The notes under the pieces were generated by a model. The model was given only the letters and a program-made list of their open reading frames with translations, had not been told where the DNA came from and ran no database searches. A program made the position numbers and the translations under genes. This document shows, in pieces, positions 55,733 through 63,799 of a stretch of DNA of 64,000 nucleotides (its first letter is position 1; every line of letters begins with the position of its first letter). This DNA comes from Sacculina carcini (Eukaryota > Arthropoda > Thecostraca > Sacculinidae): the NCBI GenBank assembly GCA_916048095.2, contig CAJZIA020000001.1:33501-97500 (forward strand), in the 5' to 3' direction.

Positions 55733-56258
55733 TGTGTATGTATGTGTCTATGTGTGTATGTTTGTCTATGTATCTGTGTATGTATGTGTGTCTGTGTGTA
55801 TGTATGTGTATGTATGTATGTGTATGTATGTGTATGTATGTCTGTGTGTATGTATGTGTGTTTATGTGTATGTATGTGTGTATGTGTATGTATGTGTGTC
55901 TGTGTATGTATGTGTGTCTGTGTATGTGTGTGTGTCTGTGTATATATGTGTGTCTGTGTATGTATGCGTGTCTGTGTATGTATGTGTGTCTGTGTGTCTT
56001 TGTATCTATGTGTGTAAGTGTGTATGTGTCTGTGTGTCTGTGTATGTATCTGTATCTGTGTGTCTGTGTATGTATGTGTGTCTTTGTGTCTGTATGTCTG
56101 TGTCTGTGTGCCTGTGTATGTATATGTGTATGTGTGTATTTGTCTGTGTGTCTGTGTCTGCGTGTGTGTGTGTGTATGTATGTGTGTATGTATGCCTGTG
56201 TATGTGTGTCTGTGTCTGCGTGTGTGTGTATGTATGTGTGTATGTATGTGTGTGTGTA
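55733..56258. repeat. TG/TATG-rich microsatellite (about 525 bp)
   Basis: A long imperfect run of tgtg, tatg and tctg units. Several overlapping spurious frames rich in V, C and Y or in H and T cross it on both strands; none is a gene. Confidence 0.95.
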
Positions 56259-56710
56259 AACGCTTGCGGAAATATTTTGTTACAGACAATTGTACTTTAT
56301 CCTGTGCCCAACACGTTTACCTGCGTGGCTCGTGTCTGGCTGAGAGAGGTTGGGTTCTCGCTGAGCTACGGAGCCCTCATGTTGAAAACGTGGAGGTGAG
56401 CCTCTCTATTTGCCGTGTTAAACACACTGAATATTCGCTGTTGTATCAGTCATTATCATTTATAGTATTAATTTTAACTGGCTCAAATATTAAACATGAT
56501 ATTTTTGTCACCAATAAAATAATATTATTAATTATATCAACATTGACACAGGGTAGAAAAGTGCCTGTATAATGTGGCATTTGCAAACTAGTAAAATTAT
56601 CTGGCAAATATTTTCATGCATTCAATTTGGCTGCCGAGTGGCACAATGTGTGACAAGTTAATCTGATTTTATTATCAACATAAGCTAATGAACGGTTTGG
56701 AAAATTTGGA
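56259..56710. other. Non-repetitive segment, no recognised gene
   Basis: Ordinary sequence after the microsatellite. A short possible exon exists between ttttgttacag (ending 56285) and GGAG|gtgagc (about 56395), but no product is recognised. AT-rich to the right. Confidence 0.4.
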
Positions 56711-57000
56711 CCTAACCTAACCTAACTTCTTTGTGTGTATACCTAACCTAACTTTTTTTCTTTATTCTATACCTAACCCGACCCAACCCAACTTTTAGTT
56801 TTATTTCTTATTCTTCCTTTCTTATTATATTTATTATTTATTCTATGCTCAACCTAACTTTTTTTCTTTATTCTATACCCAGCCCGACCCAACCCAACTT
56901 ATATTTTTTTATTTCTTATTCTTCCTTTCTTATTATATTTATTCTTTATTCTATGCCCTCCCTAACTTTTTTCCTTTATTTCTATTTTATGTCACGATAC
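56711..57000. repeat. Degenerate CCTAA-rich tandem repeat (about 108-bp period)
   Basis: It starts with cctaacctaacctaact, i.e. three units of the arthropod telomere motif read as its complement. About two and a half copies of a longer unit follow. Each copy has tttctttattctatacc, a cccgacccaacccaactt segment and a pyrimidine-rich ttcttattcttcctttctt segment. It is interstitial, not a telomere. The 78-residue open frame over it is a composition artefact. Confidence 0.75.
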
Positions 57001-57136
57001 TCATTATATCGGGATCGCCAAGTCGATGTTTGGCAGAGACGAGAATATAATAATTTTCAATCATACTTGAAATATATATAAAAAACGGTTTGAATAAATC
57101 GGTCGCAAAGACAATGTTCCAATATTCATGTTGTAT
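57001..57136. other. Spacer beyond the integrase gene
   Basis: AT-rich sequence between the CCTAA repeat and the integrase stop codon. The left terminal inverted repeat of the Polinton-like element, if it survives, should lie here or just to the left. I could not identify it because the other end is not in the window. Confidence 0.5.
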
Positions 57137-57940
57137 TCAAACACGTTGAAGTTCTTGATAGTAAAATGTCCCGGTAATCAAATTTCCATCATCATCACAC
57201 AACTTATACATCGGAATTGATCGACGTTTGTATATGGAATCAATTTTGAACGTTTCGTTGCTAAATGTCTGTCGATATCCTTTTTCAAATAGAGTTTTCG
57301 GAATAAACATTCGCACATGATCGCCTACACGAAGCTTTGGTGTTTGCTTTTTGCGCGTCAATGTGTTGGCCAAGTGTTGATTTGATAAAGTTACAGCGCG
57401 AGGTGCCATACCGATTGATCTATGTAAAGTGCTGTTATACAAATTCACCAATTGAGGTAGATTTTTGACAAAGTGTTTTGTGTTGTTTTCGGTCATAAAC
57501 TTGTGTAACAGCGAGAGCAGAGTACGGAAAAATCGTTCAATTATCCATGCCTTCCGTATGATTGTAGATGTCGTATAATGATAGATGTTGTGCTCTTTCA
57601 TTACACGTTGAAATTCTCGCCCTGTGAATTCACCACCATGGTCGCTCATTATTTGCATCGGTGTGCAATTGTTGGTGAGAATATGGTTCATTGCTTTGGC
57701 CACGGCCGTTCCCCGTTTACTATGTAATGCACGCACATATGCTTGTCTGCTAAACACGTCAATTACACCCAACAAATAACGTACTTGTGTGTTATGCCCA
57801 CGCAGACGTGAAACATCGCACAAATCAACTTGCCATGTATCATTTAGTCCAGTGGAGGTGTATGCATTGTGTACGAAGCGCTTACGTACTGGACGATGGA
57901 GTTGTTTGGTTCTTTGCGACCAAATCAGCCTACTATCCAT
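57137..57940 (-). CDS. Polinton integrase (retroviral-type, rve fold)
   Basis: This enzyme would join the element's DNA ends to host DNA. The 267-residue frame shows the DDE core: D39 in W-Q-V-D-L, D100 in M-S-D-H-G-G-E-F and E135 in A-W-I-I-E-R-F-F-R-T-L, with 34 residues between the last two, all as expected. The C-terminal part (about 200-267, LRVGDHVRMF onward, ending in F-Y-Y-Q-E-L) resembles the small beta-barrel/chromo-like tail of these integrases. At the N-terminus L-H-R-P-V-R-K-R-F matches the family, but the usual residues before it are missing, so either the start is further upstream in another frame or the gene is slightly truncated. The start overlaps the upstream gene's end by 16 nt. 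The frame is open throughout. Confidence 0.88.
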   Translation of the reverse strand: MDSRLIWSQRTKQLHRPVRKRFVHNAYTSTGLNDTWQVDLCDVSRLRGHNTQVRYLLGVIDVFSRQAYVRALHSKRGTAVAKAMNHILTNNCTPMQIMSDHGGEFTGREFQRVMKEHNIYHYTTSTIIRKAWIIERFFRTLLSLLHKFMTENNTKHFVKNLPQLVNLYNSTLHRSIGMAPRAVTLSNQHLANTLTRKKQTPKLRVGDHVRMFIPKTLFEKGYRQTFSNETFKIDSIYKRRSIPMYKLCDDDGNLITGTFYYQELQRV

Positions 57941-58452
57941 TTGCGTGGGATATTTGCCGATCGTTGATCAACTGTCAAAACTCGCTGCCCGTGAATATTC
58001 GGAGCAACTTCTCGCGTTAAATTCAACGACTCAATCAATTGTCGCAGCTGTGCCCACCCTGTTGGCTCAGGAACACTTTTACGACGTCGAACGATATAGT
58101 TTACCACGTCGACAATATTGCTCCGAGGAATTTGTGCGTGATTGAGATAAATGATACCGGTGTTGTTGTCCCATCTCAGCACATTACTCAATTGGGAAAG
58201 CACGAATTGTGCGTGTTTTTTATAGCTGGATGGTACAAGCTGGAGCCATTTATCAGTCTCTACAGACGGAGCAGGAGCGGTGGCCTGTTCAGGGCGCCAG
58301 GCGTTCATGTACTCGATCCGTTTCGCTTCGGCATTCCCTGTAGACTTGTTGAGAATTTGTTCTAGAGAGGGTGTGGGTGCGGCTATGGTTCGACCTTGCA
58401 TTTCATCATATGTGGCTTGCGATATGAGAACCATTCGTTGGAAGGCGCTCAT
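57925..58452 (-). CDS. Polinton-associated conserved hypothetical protein (175 aa)
   Basis: The function is unknown to me. The protein opens with M-S-A-F-Q-R-M-V-L-I-S and a linker. Residues about 80-150 (Y-K-K-H-A-Q-F-V-L-S-Q-L, then W-D-N-N-T-G-I-I-Y, then I-P-R-S-N-I-V-D-V-V-N-Y-I-V-R-R) then form a compact helical region with a beta hairpin. That layout suggests a winged helix and recalls a small protein often found next to Polinton integrases. Its start codon overlaps the PX-like gene's stop by one base (TAATG) and its end overlaps the integrase start. This implies joint expression from one transcript. The frame is intact and not truncated as far as can be seen. Confidence 0.6.
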   Translation of the reverse strand: MSAFQRMVLISQATYDEMQGRTIAAPTPSLEQILNKSTGNAEAKRIEYMNAWRPEQATAPAPSVETDKWLQLVPSSYKKHAQFVLSQLSNVLRWDNNTGIIYLNHAQIPRSNIVDVVNYIVRRRKSVPEPTGWAQLRQLIESLNLTREVAPNIHGQRVLTVDQRSANIPRKWIVG

Positions 58453-58781
58453 TACTTGGCAGACAGTATACAGCTTATAACCGATGCAACCACGGGTATG
58501 AGGGCGGATAAAAATTTTCCGCTTTGCACCAACACTCGTTGTTTTTTCTTCAGTGACGGACGTTTGTCACCCAATTTACGCAGTATTTTCTTGTATTTGG
58601 ATAGGCGACGCTTTTGTTCTTTTTCCAAAGGGACGCGGTCTTGCAACAGGTTATGACAAATTTCACAAATAGCCCGTATCAGAGCAGGGTTGTACGTGTT
58701 GAGAACGGCTTTTTGTTGACGGTGTGTGAGACGCGGAAGTGATTCGATTGTCGGCCAACAGCGCTGCAACGTCGACGACAT
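58452..58781 (-). CDS. PX-like small basic virion-core-type protein (109 aa)
   Basis: Residues 35-60 (I-R-A-I-C-E-I-C-H-N-L-L-Q, then V-P-L-E-K-E-Q-K-R-R-L) and a very basic middle (K-K-I-L-R-K-L, S-L-K-K-K-Q-R) are followed by a hydrophobic, alanine- and isoleucine-rich C-terminus (F-L-S-A-L-I-P-V-V-A-S-V-I). This pattern is typical of the PX/pX-like protein of Polintons and adintoviruses, thought to be a DNA- and membrane-associated virion component. The assignment rests on the pattern and position. The gene lies 34 nt after the ATPase stop, and its own stop overlaps the next start (TAATG). Its length is about normal and the frame is open. Confidence 0.7.
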   Translation of the reverse strand: MSSTLQRCWPTIESLPRLTHRQQKAVLNTYNPALIRAICEICHNLLQDRVPLEKEQKRRLSKYKKILRKLGDKRPSLKKKQRVLVQSGKFLSALIPVVASVISCILSAK

Positions 58782-58815
58782 GTTGACAAATGATTCACTT
58801 GTTCAACTATATGTG

Positions 58816-59475
58816 CTATTTATACCTCAAAGCGGGAAGATATACTGTTATGGGTTGTTCCAACACATTGCTACGCACACGTAGTCTGTTGTCAGTTTGT
58901 TGACGCAAATCCACAAGCAAATGACCGTACATTTTCTTCATTACGTCTCTATAAACATCCATAATGAATCTGATATTATCTGGCATGTACTGCTGAGCAA
59001 ATGCGCGCAGTGGTGTTTGATCTCGAAAATTACGGAAAAATACATAATAATTTGTATTTAGACTGATTGTGCGGTAGTTGGGCGACTTGAGAAACGTGTT
59101 TAGGGTGACAAATAGTACACTCATGTTGTCGTGACGCGACGTTTTCGTAAACATGTCACGTACAACAGGCCCTTCCACAGCATCCAGTAAGTCGTCGATA
59201 ATGACCATGCAACCATTACCGTGTTTATGTTTGCTTGCCAATCGTTGAATTTCCTCATGCGATGGCACTCCGTACCGCATCTCGTTAGCTAAATCCTTAT
59301 TTATATGATCGGGCGCTGCAGTTCCGTGGCAATACAGTACATAATCGGGGCTTCGGGTGAGCACTTGGTCCGCCCGTGTCAGCATGTCGACTATAAATTG
59401 ACTCTTGCCGGACCCTGAAGGACCGGACAAGATCATTGTGAACGGTGTAAAAAGACGTGGGTCAAACGTTTCCAT
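58816..59475 (-). CDS. Packaging ATPase, A32/FtsK-HerA type
   Basis: A 219-residue P-loop ATPase of the group that pumps DNA into capsids in Polintons, adintoviruses and relatives. The Walker A motif G-P-S-G-S-G-K-S is at residues 18-25 and Walker B C-M-V-I-I-D-D-L at 89-96. A conserved S-R-H-D-N-M-S-V-L-F-V-T-L-N block follows at about 112-128. The length fits the family and the frame has no lesion. The start at 59475 (M-E-T-F-D) lies shortly before the Walker A strand, as usual. It is followed after 34 nt by the PX-like gene. Its presence implies a virus-like packaging ability in the ancestor, although no capsid gene is seen here. Confidence 0.9.
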   Translation of the reverse strand: METFDPRLFTPFTMILSGPSGSGKSQFIVDMLTRADQVLTRSPDYVLYCHGTAAPDHINKDLANEMRYGVPSHEEIQRLASKHKHGNGCMVIIDDLLDAVEGPVVRDMFTKTSRHDNMSVLFVTLNTFLKSPNYRTISLNTNYYVFFRNFRDQTPLRAFAQQYMPDNIRFIMDVYRDVMKKMYGHLLVDLRQQTDNRLRVRSNVLEQPITVYLPALRYK

Positions 59476-59699
59476 ACTCGCCGTACCGATGAAACTGATC
59501 TTCGTTTAACTATAAGGGTATTATATAAAGGATTTGCTGATGTGAGACCGGTTTTGCGCTGAGCATCACTAGCCAAACACCTTCGGCGCTTAATCGGATC
59601 ATATAACAATCCCACAATTACCAGCTCTGCAATTAAACATTCAACATGACTGACAATGAGCAATAGTGAAAGAAGCAGCAATATTATATGCGTCACCAT
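59433..59699 (-). CDS. Possible small membrane protein (88 aa), unrecognised
   Basis: From ATG at 59699 the minus strand reads a hydrophobic N-terminal segment of about 30 residues (H-I-I-L-L-L-L-S-L-L-L-I-V, then L-I-A-E-L-V-I-V-G-L-L), enough for one or two membrane helices. A strongly basic tail follows (K-R-R-R, V-K-R-R-S, R-R-V-W-K-R). The frame ends 43 nt inside the ATPase start, in a different frame. Small single-pass proteins do occur in this class of elements, but I know no homologue. The same frame extends upstream only through a CA microsatellite. It may be spurious. Confidence 0.3.
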   Translation of the reverse strand: MVTHIILLLLSLLLIVSHVECLIAELVIVGLLYDPIKRRRCLASDAQRKTGLTSANPLYNTLIVKRRSVSSVRRVWKRLTHVFLHRSQ

Positions 59700-59774
59700 C
59701 TCGGTGATTATCAATTGAATGACACGTTTACACGTCAACACTTGTATATTAAAGCCTGCACACACACACACACA

Positions 59775-59814
<40 letters not shown>

Positions 59815-60071
59815 GGCGCGCGCCGGGGCTCTCGAAAACCGGTTCAACATACGCATACACATACACACACACACACACCGAAACATGTGTACACACTAAC
59901 ACAGCTAACACACTAGCACAATTAACACACTAACACAGCCGACACTTTTATATTATAAACCAATACATCTAGCACAACTAACACACCTAGCACAACTAAC
60001 ACTGGTAACACAACAAATAAATAGCAATAAATAACGATGATGATGATGATGTCGGTCGGTCGGTCGGTCGG
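59500..60071. repeat. Microsatellite-rich spacer: (CA)n, (ACACTA)-like, (ATG)n, (TCGG)n
   Basis: Between the polymerase 3' end and the ATPase are CA tracts (59759-59811, 59851-59879), degenerate aacacactaacacag repeats to about 60010, gatgatgatgatgatg (60034-60050) and tcggtcggtcggtcggtcgg (60051-60071). The last abuts the polymerase stop codon. Capsid genes would be possible in a gap like this, but none is present. The outer part holds the possible small membrane protein. Confidence 0.85.
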
Positions 60072-63000
60072 TCAGTCGATGAAGCCATACGGGAAGGTAC
60101 GATAATCGGGAAGGACCCTGCGTTTACTGGACACTAACTTATTAATTTTTTCCCCTCCCACCGTAATTATCTTAAAATCTGCAGTCTTTTTAAATTGTCG
60201 AAAGGGGACTTTGATTGTGGAACCAGGCGCCTCTAACAAGGATCGGAAAGCGTCCAAGGAAATAAGCTGCTGCGTGTCGTGTGTTTGTGTGATACCGCGC
60301 ATTTTTATTATAGTCTTGATGCCCCCATCTGGTGTGTGTACAGTAAAAGCGTAATTTTTGGGAGACAGACAGACTATATGAGAAATATAGCTGCCTGCCC
60401 CAAAACAAGTCAGTTCGTCAGTCATGTCGCCGAGAAAATGTGATGTGTGTATGCGCGGCATTTCTGGTGATGCTTTGTAAATGACTGAATCTGTGTCACA
60501 GTATATTAGCTGAAAAAATTAAGGAGTTGCAGGAAAGAGTACAGATAAAGTCGGGCTTGGCATGTGAAAAAAGCAGCAAGGATGATGTTAGTTTTAAGCG
60601 GACCGGCCACAGTCTTGTCTTGTCGATGGGAATACGTCAGCCTCCATACATCGTGCATTGTGCTGTCCCCCTCACTATCGTCAGCCACCGATATGAGGTC
60701 ACACGCGGAGACCTCCGTGACGGGATCCTCTAGCAGATCGTAAACACGACGCATGGAAGTGACGTATTGAGTCTGCCCCAGGTTTGCGCGCTGAGCCAAC
60801 TTGCCCCACTGGCTGTTGAGGCACAATTTGGCCACAGCTCTCAGGCCCGGATTCCTCTCAATGGTCGGCAGGGTTATACCCTCACGCGCTTCGAGAGTCT
60901 GTCGGTAGTCGTGTCGGTCGTCGTCAGTCTGCACGTGAGCGGGATAACCCTCGGCGCCGACCTTGAGGGCGTAAAACTTGTTTACATATTGTGCAAACAA
61001 TCCGCCTGCCTCGCCGTCGTTGAGCTGTGTGGTGTTGGCAAAGTGCCAAAACTCGTGGATGGAAGTGAGCCGATATCCCAACCCCAAAGCTTTTGCTACT
61101 TCCAGCGACACCCAGCTGGAAGTGAGACTGCGCTCCTCGTCCGAATGGTGACACGGCGGCGATCTCGTGGTGAAATTGCCACCGATACCCTGCTCGGCAC
61201 ATGTTCTACACAGAGTGAACATGAGGCGGTCGTTGATGCGTGCGGGAAGGACGGGAACGTGAAGATTCTGTGGAGGGAGAATGGTGCAATAAATGATGCC
61301 GAAATATTTGTGAAAATCTGTGATGGGAGGACGGAAAATGTGAGAAGGATGACCAAGGGGAAATTTGCCGTTTTCAAGGATGTAGGGATACAAGGAGCAC
61401 ACATCAACGTACTCGATCCGCTCGTCACCAGCACATTCGGCGTAGTGACGAAACACCTCTGTTCGCCCTCCGTAGAACGCGTCCCGAACATTCATCGGCG
61501 GCAAGACTTGCACTGCTTCGGCGCGACAACATTGGTCGTCATCGTCTCGAAGTAGTGCATCAAATTCACACTCCCAGATGGTGATGAGAGTTGTGTCGGA
61601 TCGGGCTCGCAGTATCGCCAGACAAGCCATGGTAGCATCGTATAGATGGCGCGTGGATGGAGCCCCACTGTTCATCACATAGCGACAGTTTTTGCTGGCG
61701 CCGTTTGAGCACATCCCAGAATGCCGATGACCATGAAAATAGCAACCGAGAAACTCGAAAAGCAGGTGTTGGTCTCCCACTTTGGCATAGCCGTCCACTT
61801 TGTACGACCCAATACGCACCTCACCAGAGTTCAATGCGTGCTGGATATTGATGTCGCGAGACGACGCCTCCAGTTCCAGCCACTGGATCGATTTCTTCGA
61901 GTAGTTGCCACATGGTCGGTAGTGCTCATGGCTCGGTATCAACGCGACGCTGTCTTTGCGCAAAAACTTTTGACGCCACACTTCATGACACGCAGATGGA
62001 AGCGTGATGCTCTGAAATGGGTCCACCTCAGTCGCATCGCTGAATTGTTGGCGGAAACGCATACTACCGAGACGAAGTACATTGACATCATCGCGGCAGT
62101 ACGCTCCCATTTCCTGGCGCAGGTCATACTGCCGGCCCACCTGCGAGGCATGCCAAGTGAGAAACTCGGCGCGCTGTTCGGTGGACATGCGACCCGGGTC
62201 GAACATATCGGCTGAAGGAAAAGGACCTACCTAATTTTGATTGTCCGTAGTGTTGAGGAGGTGAGGGAAGAAACCTTTACGGACAAGAATGTTGAAAGTT
62301 TTGGAAAATTTCGCAAGAGGCATAGGAAGGAAACTGAAGGAATCAATGAATTGGAGCTTGGAATTTATAAATTTCATGGAGAGGATTTTTCTGCCGTTCA
62401 TGATCAGGTCTGGCACCACACCTTGGCTCAACGCGTAATTGGCAAAAATGTTGTTGTCATAACCTTGGGCATAATGGGCAATGGCTTTCGCGTCCTTGAG
62501 CGTGAAAAGCCACCGACCAAAGTCTTGTCTCGTCGTTGGGCCAGAGAACACATGTTCGTGCTGCTCTGTCCCACAGTCAGTGCATGGCCGGTCAATGTGA
62601 TCAAAGCAGGACTCACAACATACGTGTGCGACACAATGATTGGGTATGTGAAGGTTGGTGCTGGTGTCAATCATACACTCAAAGTCGTAAAAGATATAGA
62701 TTTGTTTTTTGTTGACAGAGGATTGATGCGAAGGTTGGAGAAAGCAGCGATGGACGTTTTCCGCATCTATGAGCTCGTGGTTCGTGACACGTTCACGACA
62801 GTAAGGGCATATGTGAGTGCCACAGACATGGCGACTTTTGTACGTGGGATACAAAATAACACCACATCTTGGACACCCACGCCGCACCTTACAGCGTGAT
62901 TGTTTGTGAGCCTCAAAACAGGAGCTGGAAATGAAATCTAAACTACATTCGGGACAATGGGTAACGCACCTTCCCGCTGGCATCGATGAGGCGCTCCACA

Positions 63001-63158
63001 GTCATTGCAGCCTCCGGCACAAACATGTTGACCAAGAAGGGTGAAGCGCTTTTGGCATTCCTCGCAGAAATATGGAGTGTCGAGGAATGCCTTGATCTTC
63101 GTGATGACGTCGAAATGATGATGATGATGATACAGATAGAGATGATGATGTCCTGTGC

Positions 63159-63248
63159 CTGAAACACACACACATGCGAATTAATGCAAATTGAATTATA
63201 TGAATGCAAATCATTAACGCTAGTGGAATATTTCTTCTAATTACTCAC
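63159..63248 (-). other. Second intron in polymerase gene (90 nt)
   Basis: Donor TCG|gtgagt, acceptor tgtgtgtttcag. Removing it joins exon 2 to the zinc-ribbon region, but the frame is off by one relative to the conserved F-D-V-I-T-K-I-K-A-F-L reading, so a small indel has occurred at or near the junction. A short TG run lies just before the acceptor. Confidence 0.6.
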
Positions 63249-63714
63249 CGAAGGTTGCGCCGAGTTGCCAAAATGATCCGTCGAGTAGACATGGACCCGG
63301 TACTCCGACCAGCCAGCCACCAACTTTTGGAGCTCCCGCAAACCCATGCTGGGCAGGGAAAAGTCTACCCCGGAATGGTCACACAATTCCCTGGCCTCAG
63401 ACATGAAACTTGCGGGGTCCCTTGCCAGACGATGCATCCGCACACGGAAGGCGCTCGACGCCGCGTGGTTCTCTGCAATGTACCTGGCAGCAACCAGTGC
63501 CCGGGGCAAACACTGTGTGCCAAGTACACGGAAGAAACAGTTCTTCCGGGAGAACCACGTGGCGAAATCGCCGGTGTTCTTGAGCCGCGCCGAGCCCTCC
63601 ATTTCGTCGTCCGGGATGTCGTGCGGTGGACGTCTGGCAATATGCGTCACCTTGAGCACGAGACTGGAATTGTCGGTGACAAACGACGCGTTGGACTGCG
63701 CTATTTTTTCCAGT
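63249..63714 (-). CDS. Polymerase exon 2, N-terminal domain
   Basis: This 466-nt exon encodes L-E-K-I-A-Q-S-N through G-N-S-A-Q-P-S with no internal stop. It contains the family's Q-C-L-P-R-A-L-V-A-A-R block and the L-R-E-L-Q-K-L-V-A-G-W-S-E-Y-R-V-H-V-Y-S segment. It is bounded by good splice sites on both sides. Confidence 0.75.
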
Positions 63715-63799
63715 CTGTAATACAACATAAAATATTTTTAAACACTTGATGTAGTCAAACGAAATCTTAACATATAATCAAATATGCAATCTTGCTCAC
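63715..63799 (-). other. Spliceosomal intron in polymerase gene (85 nt)
   Basis: Donor gtgagc, acceptor ttgtattacag, phase 2, AT-rich. The reading frame is preserved across it (Q-R-L-E-K-I). Together with the second intron it shows the gene was spliced in a eukaryotic nucleus. Confidence 0.75.

Noticed and set aside
55043-56572. Histidine-threonine and valine-cysteine-tyrosine-rich frames
   Set aside because: Dinucleotide and tetranucleotide microsatellite translations on both strands.
56711-56760. True telomere
   Set aside because: Only a few CCTAA units, interrupted and flanked by other DNA on both sides.
60506-60545. Short intron ending in ttttttcag just before polymerase motif C
   Set aside because: The only donor-like gt gives about 33 nt, implausibly short; a one-base shift in the A6/T6 run is simpler.
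60767-61555. 262-codon plus-strand frame
   Set aside because: Antisense to the polymerase palm domain, which has clear motifs; this frame has none.
62206-62233. 19-nt gt...ag segment as an intron removing the polymerase stop codon
   Set aside because: It is too short for a spliceosomal intron, and the frame continues with family-like residues after the TAG, so a nonsense change fits better.
62237-62899. 220-codon plus-strand frame
   Set aside because: Antisense shadow of the exonuclease and zinc-ribbon region of the polymerase.
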